A stretch of DNA of 14,672 nucleotides from Eubacteriales Family XIII. Incertae Sedis bacterium. Its GTDB lineage: Bacteria > Bacillota > Clostridia > Peptostreptococcales > Anaerovoracaceae. Position numbers and translations under genes: made by a program. Positions 7,636 to 14,570 of this stretch are shown here, in pieces; the stretch's first letter is position 1; each line of letters starts with the position of its first letter. The notes beneath the pieces were generated by a model. It saw only the letters and a program-made list of their open reading frames with translations. It did not search any database and had not been told where the DNA came from. Where the stretch lies: NCBI GenBank assembly GCA_031290715.1, contig JAITNA010000206.1, positions 1 to 14,672 of the forward strand. The letters are read 5' to 3'.

Positions 7636-9261
7636 TTGGATATCAGAGCATTCACAGCGCTTGAAACAGGAAAGCTGATCAAGGAAAAGAAAATCAGCAG
7701 CCCGGAGGCGACGCGGGCCTATCTTGACGCGGCGAAAGCGGATCAGGCCAAGGCCATAGGCGACGGGGCAAAGATCAACGCGTATACGGAGATTTTGGAA
7801 GAGGAAGCGATGGCGCGGGCACAGGCGGTGCAGCGCCGTATCGACGCGGGCGAAGCGCTTTCGCCGATCGCGGGCGTCCCCATGGCCATGAAGGATAATA
7901 TTTGCACGACGGAGGGCCATACGACGGCCGCGTCGAAGATACTCGGCGGTTTTCGCGCGCCCTATGACGCGGGCGTGACGGAGCGGCTGAAGGACGCGGG
8001 CGCCGTGATTCTCGGCAAGGCCAACATGGACGAATTCGCCATGGGCGGCTCGACGGAAACGTCTTACCTCGGAATCACGCGAAACCCGTGGGGCCTTTCG
8101 TGCGTACCGGGCGGCTCGTCCGGCGGCAGCGCGGCGGCGGTCGCGGCGGGGCTTGCGCCCTATGCGCTCGGCTCCGACACGGGCGGGTCGATCCGGCAGC
8201 CCGCGTCGTTTTGCGGATTGACGGGCCTGAAGCCGACCTACGGCAGCGTTTCGCGCTACGGCCTTTTGGCGTTCGGCTCCTCGCTCGATCAGATCGGCCC
8301 GCTTGCGCGGGACGCAAGGGACTGCGCCGCCATCCTGTCCGTCATATCGGGCCGGGACGAGCGCGACAGCACGTCTGTTTCGGAAAAGCCGTTTCGTCTT
8401 GACGAGCCGCTTTTCGGGGACGGGTCCGGATCGGGGGACGGGGCGGGCGCCGGGCTTCGCGGCCGGAGGATCGGCATTCCGGCCAACTATTTCTCCATGC
8501 CGGGGATGAGCGGCGATGTCAGGGGGCGTGTGCTTGCGGCGGCCGAGGTCTTGCGCGGGCTCGGCGCGGAAACGGAGGAGTTCGAGCTGCCGATGATCGA
8601 CGCCGCGGTGCCGACCTATCTGATCATCGCCTGCGCGGAAGCGAGTTCCAATCTGTCCCGCTATGACGGCGTGAAGTACGGATACCGCGCGCCGGCGGCG
8701 GCGGATATTCATGATGTGTATTACCGGACGCGCAGCGAGGGCTTCGGGACGGAGGTCAAGCGGCGGATCATTCTCGGGTCGTTCGTCCTCTCGTCCGGGT
8801 ACTTTGACGCGTATTATAAAAAAGCGCTGCAGGTGCGGGGGCTCATCAAAGATACCTTCGACAAGGCACTTGCGAAATATGACATCATTTTGACGCCGAC
8901 CTGCCCTACGGCGGCGTACCCCATCGGGGGGAGGATCGACGACCCTTTGGCGATGTATCTCGGCGATATCTTCACGACGTCGGCAAACCTGACGGGGCAG
9001 CCCGCGTTGTCGGCGCCCTGCGGATTCGGCGGCGGCGGTATGCCCGTCGGGATGCAGCTGATCGGCGGGGCGTACAGCGAAGCCTTGCTGCTCGGTACGG
9101 CCGCGGCCTATCAGACTGTCACGGATCATCATAAACAGCGGCCTTCGTTGGGCGCGGGCCTTGGCGCGGGCGCAGACGGCGCGAATAATGGCGCGGGCGA
9201 CGGCGCGGATGGCGGCGCGGGCCTTGGTGCGGGCGGCGCGGAGAAAGGGGGCGCGAACTGA
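7636..9261 (+). CDS. gatA: Asp-tRNA(Asn)/Glu-tRNA(Gln) amidotransferase subunit A, with Gly/Ala-rich expansions
   Basis: Amidase-signature glutaminase subunit of GatCAB; it releases ammonia from glutamine, which is channelled to GatB. The presumed Ser-cisSer-Lys triad is Lys86 (MAMKDN), Ser161 (first Ser of GGSSGGS) and nucleophile Ser185 (DTGGS). The TTG at 7636 is chosen because GGGAGA (7625-7630) precedes it by five bases and MDIRAFTALE is a natural GatA start; a longer reading frame would overlap most of gatC. The protein has 541 residues against about 485-490 usual. The excess is a Gly/Ser/Ala insertion near 260-272 and a 40-residue Gly/Ala-rich tail (about 502-541), both outside the catalytic signature. 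The stop overlaps the gatB-aspS ATG by one base (ATG at 9261), indicating translational coupling. Confidence 0.95.
   Translation: MDIRAFTALETGKLIKEKKISSPEATRAYLDAAKADQAKAIGDGAKINAYTEILEEEAMARAQAVQRRIDAGEALSPIAGVPMAMKDNICTTEGHTTAASKILGGFRAPYDAGVTERLKDAGAVILGKANMDEFAMGGSTETSYLGITRNPWGLSCVPGGSSGGSAAAVAAGLAPYALGSDTGGSIRQPASFCGLTGLKPTYGSVSRYGLLAFGSSLDQIGPLARDARDCAAILSVISGRDERDSTSVSEKPFRLDEPLFGDGSGSGDGAGAGLRGRRIGIPANYFSMPGMSGDVRGRVLAAAEVLRGLGAETEEFELPMIDAAVPTYLIIACAEASSNLSRYDGVKYGYRAPAAADIHDVYYRTRSEGFGTEVKRRIILGSFVLSSGYFDAYYKKALQVRGLIKDTFDKALAKYDIILTPTCPTAAYPIGGRIDDPLAMYLGDIFTTSANLTGQPALSAPCGFGGGGMPVGMQLIGGAYSEALLLGTAAAYQTVTDHHKQRPSLGAGLGAGADGANNGAGDGADGGAGLGAGGAEKGGAN
9151..9235 (+). repeat. GGCGCG-rich repeats encoding the GatA tail
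   Basis: Two 22-base copies (9151-9172 and 9214-9235) differ at one position and lie 63 bases apart, a multiple of three. Between them are further GGCGCGG units. They encode repeated Gly-Ala-Gly-Leu-Gly-Ala-Gly and Gly-Ala-Asp/Asn motifs. This looks like in-frame microsatellite-style growth of a tail rather than a folded domain. Confidence 0.75.
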
Positions 9262-12200
9262 TGGCAAACCCTTATTATGAAATCGTGATCGGGCTGGAGG
9301 TTCACGTCGAGCTTTCCACGGAAACAAAAATATTTTGCGGCTGCAGTACGGCGTTCGGCGGGGAGCCCAATGCGCATACCTGCCCGGTTTGTCTGGGCCT
9401 GCCCGGCAGCCTGCCCGTCCTCAATCGCGCGGCGGCGGACAAGGCGATCGCGGCCGGCGTCGCGTTCGGCTGTGAAATATTATCAAATAATTTGTTTGAC
9501 AGGAAAAACTATTTCTATCCCGATTTGCCGAAAGCGTATCAAATTTCTCAGCTGTATCAGCCAATCTGCCGAAACGGCGCGGCCCTGATCGAAACGGCGG
9601 CGGGGGGGAAGCGGGTTCGCATCCATGAAATCCACATGGAAGAGGACGCGGGAAAATTGGTGCACGAGGGGGGCGTCAGCTTGGTTGATTACAACCGCTG
9701 CGGCGTACCGCTCATCGAGATCGTGTCCGAGCCCGATATGCGGAGCGCGGACGAGGCGGAAGCCTACCTCGGCGTCCTGCGGGAAACCTTGATCTATTTG
9801 GGCGTTTCCGATTGCAAAATGCAGGAAGGGTCCATGCGCGCCGACGTCAACCTGTCCGTCCGGGAGGTCGGGAGCGAGGTCCTCGGCACGCGGACGGAAA
9901 CAAAGAATATGAATTCGATCAAGGCCATTCGCCGCGCGATCGAATTTGAAACCGAGCGGCAGATCGCGCTGATCGAACACGGCGGGGCGGTCATTCAGGA
10001 AACGCGCCGATGGGACGACGGCGCGGGGGAAAACTTCGCCATGCGCAGCAAGGAAAACGCGCAGGATTACCGATATTTCCCGGATCCCGATCTGGTGCCG
10101 CTGTATGTGGACGAGGCCTGGATCGCGGAAGTCAAGGCGGGCTTTCCGGAATTGGCGGCGGCCAAACGCGCGCGCTATGTGAACGATCTCGGGATCACGG
10201 AAAAGCTCGCGGGGGTGCTGACCGCGGAGAAAAAAGCGGCGGCGCTCTTTGAAGAGGTCACGGCTTCCCTCGGCGGGACGCGGGCGGCCGCGGCGGAAGC
10301 CGCGAACATCGTGACGGGGGACATCCTCCGGCTGCTGCGGGAGAGCGGCAGGGACGCGGACAGCTTAGATGTCGACGCGAAAAAGCTCGCGGCTGTGATT
10401 CGGCTTGTTGAGCGCAAAATCATCAATCGCAATACGGGCAAGGAAGTTACCGAAGCGGTGTTCCGGGAGAACGCCGAGCCCGAAGCCTATGTGAAAGAAC
10501 ACAATCTCGGCATCTCGTCGGATGAGGAGAGTCTGCGGGCGGCCGTCAGCGAGGCGCTTCAGGCAAACGGGCAATCCGTGTCGGATTTCAAAGCGGGCAA
10601 GGAGAAAGCGTTCGGCTATCTTGTGGGGCAGACCATGCGGGCCTTCGGCGGCAAGGCCGACCCGGCGGCGGTCAACGCGGAATTGAAACGGCAGCTTACG
10701 GAAGCCGGGGCGATCCTATCGCCGCAATCGGAGGATGCGGGGCGGGCTGTTTCGGGTGAGCCGGGCGGGGATGAATCGGGCGCTGCGGGCGCGGTGAGTG
10801 AGTTGGGCGCTGCGTGCGCGAGCTTGGACGCGGCGGGCGCTGCGGGCGCGGTGAGTGAATCGGGCCGGACTGCGGGGGAGATGGCCGCGGACGCGCGGGA
10901 GGATGAGGTTCGCCGCGGCGTGCAGATCGAAACGCCTGAATGGAAAAAGGCGGTGGCCGCGGACTCGGGTACGGACGCGGGCTCAGGCCCAGACGGCGCG
11001 AAAGCCCCGGTACTTTTGTCGGGGCGATACCGCGATATGACCTGCGGCGATCTGCGCGAAACGCATGTAGGCCAAACGGTGCGCTTGGCGGGATGGGTGA
11101 TGACCATTCGCAATCACGGCGGCATCATCTTCATTGATCTTCGCGATCAATACGGCGTAACGCAGGTGGTTATTACAGAGGAAATGGAGCGAACCATCGG
11201 GAAAGAGTTTTCCGTTTCGGTGAAAGGCAAGGTCCTTGGGCGCGCGGAGGACACCTACAATCCGAGCATTGAAACGGGCAAGGTGGAGATCAGCGCGGAG
11301 GAACTCGAAATCCTCGGCCCGTGCCGCGCCGCGCTGCCGTTCGAGATCGACGCGTCGCGGGACACGCGCGAGGAGCTGCGGCTCAAATATCGATACCTCG
11401 ATTTGCGCAATCCAAAACTCAAGGACAATCTCATCCTGCGCTCCGAGGTCATCGCGCACCTCCGGCGGGAGATGGAGGGGATGGATTTTCTCGAAGTGCA
11501 GACGCCGATCCTCGCCAACTCGTCCCCGGAGGGCGCGCGGGACTATCTCGTCCCGAGCCGCAAGCACAAGGGCAAATTTTACGCGCTTCCCCAAGCTCCG
11601 CAGCAGTTCAAGCAATTGCTCATGGCGTCGGGCGTTGACAAATATTATCAAATCGCACCTTGCTTCCGCGATGAGGACGCGCGGCTTGACCGCTCGCCGG
11701 GGGAGTTTTATCAGCTTGATTTCGAGATGGCCTATGCCACACAGGAAGATGTTTTTGCGGTAGCGGAGCGCGTCCTGACATCGGTGTTCAAGCGGTTTTC
11801 TCGCAAAAAGATTTCGGCGGCGCCTTTTGTGCGCATTCCGTACGCGGAAGCGATGTTGCGCTACGGCAGCGACAAGCCCGATCTGCGCAACCCGCTTCGG
11901 ATCATCGACCTCTCGGACTTTTTTTCCGCGGTCGATTTTGCCCCGTTCAAGGGCCGGATTGTCCGGGCGGTCCGCGTACCCGGCGCGGCGGCGCAGCCGA
12001 GGTCTTTCTTCCGGGAGATGGAAAAATTCGCGCTTCAGATCGGCATGAAGGGGCTCGGCTATGTCAGCGTACAGCCCGACTTGTCCTGCAAAGGGCCGAT
12101 TGACAAATTCCTCTCGGACGGGCAAAAGCGGGAAATGGCGGGCTTGGCCGGGCTGGCCGCGGGGGATGTGCTCTACTTCATCAGCGACGAGCCGGGCAAG

Positions 12201-12755
12201 GCCGCGTCGTTCGCGGGGCAGATCCGCGCCGAAGCCGCCGAGCGCCTTGGGCTGATCGACAAAGAGCGCTTTGATTTTTGTTTTGTCACGGACTACCCGA
12301 TGTATGAAGCAAGCGAGGACGCCGGGAAAATCGACTTTACGCACAATCCGTTTTCCATGCCGCAAGGCGAGATGGCGGCGCTGCAGGAAAATGACCCCTT
12401 GGATATTCTCGCGTGGCAGTATGATCTTGTGTGCAATGGCGTGGAGCTTTCCTCGGGCGCGGTCAGGAACCACCGCCCGGACATCATGGTCAAAGCGTTT
12501 GAGATCGCGGGCTATACGGAGAAAGACGTCGAAGAGAAATTCGGCGCGCTGTACAACGCGTTCCACTTCGGCGCCCCCCCGCACGCGGGCATGGCGCCCG
12601 GCGTAGACCGTATCGTAATGCTGCTGGCCGGGGAAGAAAACATTCGCGAGATCATCGCGTTCCCGCTGAACAGCAATGCGCAAAACCTCATGCTCGACGC
12701 CCCCGGCGAAGTGACAGAACAGCAGTTGCGGGACGTGCATGTGAAGATTCGGTAG
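9261..12755 (+). CDS. gatB-aspS: Fusion of GatB (tRNA amidotransferase subunit B) and aspartyl-tRNA synthetase
   Basis: One uninterrupted 1164-residue frame. Residues 1 to about 485 are a complete GatB: GLEVHVEL, a zinc-type site (Cys26, Cys28, Cys41, Cys44), HMEEDAGKLVHEG, and a YqeY-like tRNA-binding tail ending near LTEAGAILS. Residues about 486-585 are a low-complexity Gly/Ala/Glu/Asp linker. Residues about 586-1164 are a complete bacterial AspRS: OB-fold anticodon domain (CGDL 595-598, NHGG 618-621), class II motif 1 (FLEVQTP from 743), motif 2 (FRDED 802-806), a GAD insertion about 895-1000, and motif 3 (GVDRIVMLL from 1114). GatB kinase-activates and amidates the aminoacyl-tRNA; AspRS makes the Asp-tRNA. 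The ATG overlaps the gatA stop and follows GAGAAAGGGGG. Sizes of both halves are normal. An internal AspRS start near 11037 lacks a clear ribosome site. An assembly frameshift erasing a stop cannot be excluded, but the linker reads like coding DNA. Confidence 0.93.
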   Translation: MANPYYEIVIGLEVHVELSTETKIFCGCSTAFGGEPNAHTCPVCLGLPGSLPVLNRAAADKAIAAGVAFGCEILSNNLFDRKNYFYPDLPKAYQISQLYQPICRNGAALIETAAGGKRVRIHEIHMEEDAGKLVHEGGVSLVDYNRCGVPLIEIVSEPDMRSADEAEAYLGVLRETLIYLGVSDCKMQEGSMRADVNLSVREVGSEVLGTRTETKNMNSIKAIRRAIEFETERQIALIEHGGAVIQETRRWDDGAGENFAMRSKENAQDYRYFPDPDLVPLYVDEAWIAEVKAGFPELAAAKRARYVNDLGITEKLAGVLTAEKKAAALFEEVTASLGGTRAAAAEAANIVTGDILRLLRESGRDADSLDVDAKKLAAVIRLVERKIINRNTGKEVTEAVFRENAEPEAYVKEHNLGISSDEESLRAAVSEALQANGQSVSDFKAGKEKAFGYLVGQTMRAFGGKADPAAVNAELKRQLTEAGAILSPQSEDAGRAVSGEPGGDESGAAGAVSELGAACASLDAAGAAGAVSESGRTAGEMAADAREDEVRRGVQIETPEWKKAVAADSGTDAGSGPDGAKAPVLLSGRYRDMTCGDLRETHVGQTVRLAGWVMTIRNHGGIIFIDLRDQYGVTQVVITEEMERTIGKEFSVSVKGKVLGRAEDTYNPSIETGKVEISAEELEILGPCRAALPFEIDASRDTREELRLKYRYLDLRNPKLKDNLILRSEVIAHLRREMEGMDFLEVQTPILANSSPEGARDYLVPSRKHKGKFYALPQAPQQFKQLLMASGVDKYYQIAPCFRDEDARLDRSPGEFYQLDFEMAYATQEDVFAVAERVLTSVFKRFSRKKISAAPFVRIPYAEAMLRYGSDKPDLRNPLRIIDLSDFFSAVDFAPFKGRIVRAVRVPGAAAQPRSFFREMEKFALQIGMKGLGYVSVQPDLSCKGPIDKFLSDGQKREMAGLAGLAAGDVLYFISDEPGKAASFAGQIRAEAAERLGLIDKERFDFCFVTDYPMYEASEDAGKIDFTHNPFSMPQGEMAALQENDPLDILAWQYDLVCNGVELSSGAVRNHRPDIMVKAFEIAGYTEKDVEEKFGALYNAFHFGAPPHAGMAPGVDRIVMLLAGEENIREIIAFPLNSNAQNLMLDAPGEVTEQQLRDVHVKIR
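10778..10858 (+). repeat. Imperfect direct repeats inside the GatB-AspRS linker
   Basis: An identical 24-base sequence occurs at 10778-10801 and 10835-10858, with a degenerate third copy beginning at 10805. The spacings (27 and 30 bases) keep frame. They encode the repeated peptides GAAGAVSE, GAACASLD and GAAGAVSE. The pattern suggests the linker grew by in-frame duplication. Confidence 0.8.
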
Positions 12756-12768
12756 GGGGGGGGATTTG
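12756..12768. other. Convergent gene junction with a poly-G run
   Basis: Only 13 bases separate the gatB-aspS stop (TAG ending 12755) from the stop of the minus-strand PAP2 gene (12769-12771). A run of nine G spans 12755-12763. No hairpin plus T-tract is visible, so transcription from either side probably reads into the opposing gene unless it ends by another mechanism. Confidence 0.7.
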
Positions 12769-13677
12769 TCAGATCAGGGGCGTGTGCGTTTCCTCCGGCT
12801 CCGGGGCGTTTTGCTTTTCGGTTGTTTGTTCTTCTTGGGCGGCGGCTTCGGCTTCGGCTTTCTGTGCCCGGCGTTTTTGCTGATCGGCGGGAACGCGCCA
12901 AGGGCCGCGTTTTTTCGGGAAGCGCAGCAATTCGCCGGAAGCGCGTTTTTTGTTGGGCCTGCGCCACCCTTTCGTTTTTTCCGCATTCTTGGGAATGGCG
13001 CCCCACGCGGGCGGGTCGTAGTTGATCCGCTGTGAAGCGGGCCAGAGATTGTCGTAGATGAAAAGGAATACGATCAAAAGCGCCCCGCCGAGCATCCACC
13101 CGCCGAAAACATCGGAAGGATAGTGTACGCCCAGATAGATACGGCTCAGCCCGATCAAAAACACGAGGATGATCAGTAAAATGCGCAGCAGCGCGGCCGC
13201 GAGCCGATTGTTTTGAATAATGAGCAAGCGCCCGAGGATGATCATCAGGAGCAGGTAAAAGATCAGGCTTGCGTTTGCGTGGCCGCTCGGAAAGCTGAAC
13301 CCGTCCTCCGTGATCAGCCAATCTATGGCATCGGGCCGCGGCCGGCCGGCCAAGTACTTGATCGCGGTGTGCACGAGGGACCCCGCGCCCGCGGCGAGGG
13401 CGATCGGAAGCCCGATTTTCAGCCGGCCCGGCAGGATGATCAAAACAATGCAGAGTACGCCGACGGTTTTGGTGTCGCCGCAGAAAGTGATCCCTTTCAC
13501 GATGGCTGTGAGCGTATCGTCGCGGAGCGAGAAAAAGGTTTGCTGAATCGCCTGATCGACGGCGGCTGTTTGCCCTGTTATTACAAAATAGGCGTCTATT
13601 ACGAAAAGTGCCGCGAAAACCGCGAAAAGTACCCATTTCGCAACGAGCGATCCATCCTGTATATATCGTTCAACCAT
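12769..13677 (-). CDS. PAP2-family membrane phosphatase
   Basis: Integral membrane phosphatase of the PAP2 superfamily, whose members dephosphorylate phosphatidic acid, phosphatidylglycerol phosphate or undecaprenyl pyrophosphate. All three active-site motifs are present: KX6RP (Lys107, Arg114, Pro115), PSGH (130-133) and SRX5HX3D (Ser178, Arg179, His185, Asp189). Hydrophobic segments occur at about 12-34, 71-83, 90-105, 137-155, 160-177 and 194-208, giving about six membrane spans. The ATG at 13677 is chosen for AGGAGG six bases upstream; a farther ATG at 13701 lies inside plsC and lacks this support. The gene overlaps the plsC stop by 8 bases, so the two form an operon, suggesting phosphatidate as a plausible substrate. 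It is longer than typical because of a charged tail of about 90 residues, first basic then acidic. Exact substrate cannot be told. Confidence 0.9.
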   Translation of the reverse strand: MVERYIQDGSLVAKWVLFAVFAALFVIDAYFVITGQTAAVDQAIQQTFFSLRDDTLTAIVKGITFCGDTKTVGVLCIVLIILPGRLKIGLPIALAAGAGSLVHTAIKYLAGRPRPDAIDWLITEDGFSFPSGHANASLIFYLLLMIILGRLLIIQNNRLAAALLRILLIILVFLIGLSRIYLGVHYPSDVFGGWMLGGALLIVFLFIYDNLWPASQRINYDPPAWGAIPKNAEKTKGWRRPNKKRASGELLRFPKKRGPWRVPADQQKRRAQKAEAEAAAQEEQTTEKQNAPEPEETHTPLI

Positions 13678-14416
13678 GATGTTCCTCCTGTATCCATTCA
13701 TCTATCTTTTTGCGGATCATCTCCTCAATCCGATCCGACAGCGCCGACTCGTCTGTTTTTGCGAGCCCCTTTGTTTCAATCGTCGGGTGAACAAAAAACC
13801 GCGCGGTCCCGCGCCGCGGACCGCCCTTTTCTTCAAACAGCCGCCAGGTCCCCCGGATCGAGATCGGCACAATCGGCACGCCCGTCCGCATCGCCATGCG
13901 CAGGCTTCCCCTGTTGAACGCCGCCATCCCGCGGTTCAGGGCTCTTGTCCCCTCGGGGAAAATCACCAGGGAAAATCCCTGCCGAAGCCATTCCTCTCCC
14001 GTCTTGAAAACGCGAACCGCTTCCCGCGGGTCGTCCCGTTCGAGCATAAGGCTGCGAATCCGGCGTATCCATGTTCCGAAAATCGGCACCCTCCCAAGCT
14101 CGTCCTTTGCCACGAAGCCGAATTGCTTTGTACGAATCGCGTCCATGAATACCACAATATCCCCGAAGCCCTCATGGTTGGAAACGAAAAGAACAGGGCC
14201 GTCCGGCAAATTCCCGTTCCCTCCGACATCCACTGCAATGCCGTAATGCCGCAGCACGAGAGGGCCCCAGACGTTCTCGGCCTTCCGAATCCACTCCTGC
14301 TCATTTTCGAAATCGCCGGCCGCCCGGTATTTGTCGATCTCACGGCGGTGTGTGCGGATCGGCGGGAGCGTCGAAAACATCCAAAAGGCAAAAGGTACGA
14401 TCTTCAGAATGTTCAT
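13670..14416 (-). CDS. plsC: 1-acyl-sn-glycerol-3-phosphate acyltransferase (PlsC family)
   Basis: Membrane-associated acyltransferase that adds the second acyl chain to lysophosphatidate, forming phosphatidate in phospholipid synthesis. The 248 residues are the usual size. Motif I is NHEGFGD (Asn80, His81, Asp86), with His and Asp as the presumed catalytic pair. GRVPIFGTWIRRI (109-121) is the motif II region, FPEGTR (153-158) is motif III and binds the phosphate, and VPIVPISIRG (180-189) is motif IV. The N terminus, KIVPFAFWMFSTLPPI, is hydrophobic and could dip into the membrane. The ATG at 14416 has no good ribosome binding site and is directly preceded in frame by a TAG, so this is the earliest possible ATG start. 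The PAP2 gene follows with an 8-base overlap. The activity is family-level; a related lysophospholipid acyltransferase is possible. Confidence 0.92.
   Translation of the reverse strand: MNILKIVPFAFWMFSTLPPIRTHRREIDKYRAAGDFENEQEWIRKAENVWGPLVLRHYGIAVDVGGNGNLPDGPVLFVSNHEGFGDIVVFMDAIRTKQFGFVAKDELGRVPIFGTWIRRIRSLMLERDDPREAVRVFKTGEEWLRQGFSLVIFPEGTRALNRGMAAFNRGSLRMAMRTGVPIVPISIRGTWRLFEEKGGPRRGTARFFVHPTIETKGLAKTDESALSDRIEEMIRKKIDEWIQEEHHG
13684..13689 (-). promoter_or_regulatory. Ribosome binding site for the PAP2 gene
   Basis: On the minus strand AGGAGG lies six bases before the ATG at 13677 and within the 3' end of plsC. It settles the start and implies translation coupled to the end of plsC. Confidence 0.85.
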
Positions 14417-14570
14417 CTATTGATTGCCATGATTGATTGCCATCCTTTTTCATACTATGCCCCGCCAAGCGACGAAGCAGTTCTTAAAATTTTAACACAA
14501 AACAAGCGGCATTTGTGCTTCCGTCAAAATCGTAATAGAATAACAACAATAAAGGTAACAGCTCAGACCC
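14417..14570. promoter_or_regulatory. plsC upstream region
   Basis: This AT-richer stretch contains, next to plsC, a 13-base sequence duplicated in tandem (14418-14430 and 14431-14443, one mismatch). It also has a perfect 12-base palindrome TTAAAATTTTAA (14484-14495) that could be a regulator site or simply AT-rich DNA. I found no convincing minus-strand promoter for plsC. Confidence 0.4.
14513..14541 (+). promoter_or_regulatory. Possible sigma-A promoter pointing out of the window
   Basis: TTGTGC (14513-14518) and TAGAAT (14536-14541) are separated by 17 bases, the preferred spacing. The -10 matches five of six consensus positions; the -35 matches only TTG plus spacing. If real it would drive a gene right of the window, diverging from plsC. 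The composite repeat at 14571 would fall in its leader. Confidence 0.3.

Noticed and set aside
7534..9327. 597-codon minus-strand open frame opposite gatA
   Set aside because: Shadow of gatA: Arg/Ala/Pro-rich, no motifs, and it also runs into the opposite strand of gatC and gatB.
10983..12740. 585-codon minus-strand open frame opposite the AspRS part
   Set aside because: Shadow frame of GC-rich coding DNA; the plus strand has every AspRS motif.
12766..13035. 89-codon hydrophobic plus-strand ORF just after the G-run
   Set aside because: It lies antisense to the low-complexity tail of the PAP2 protein; its hydrophobicity comes from complementing charged codons.
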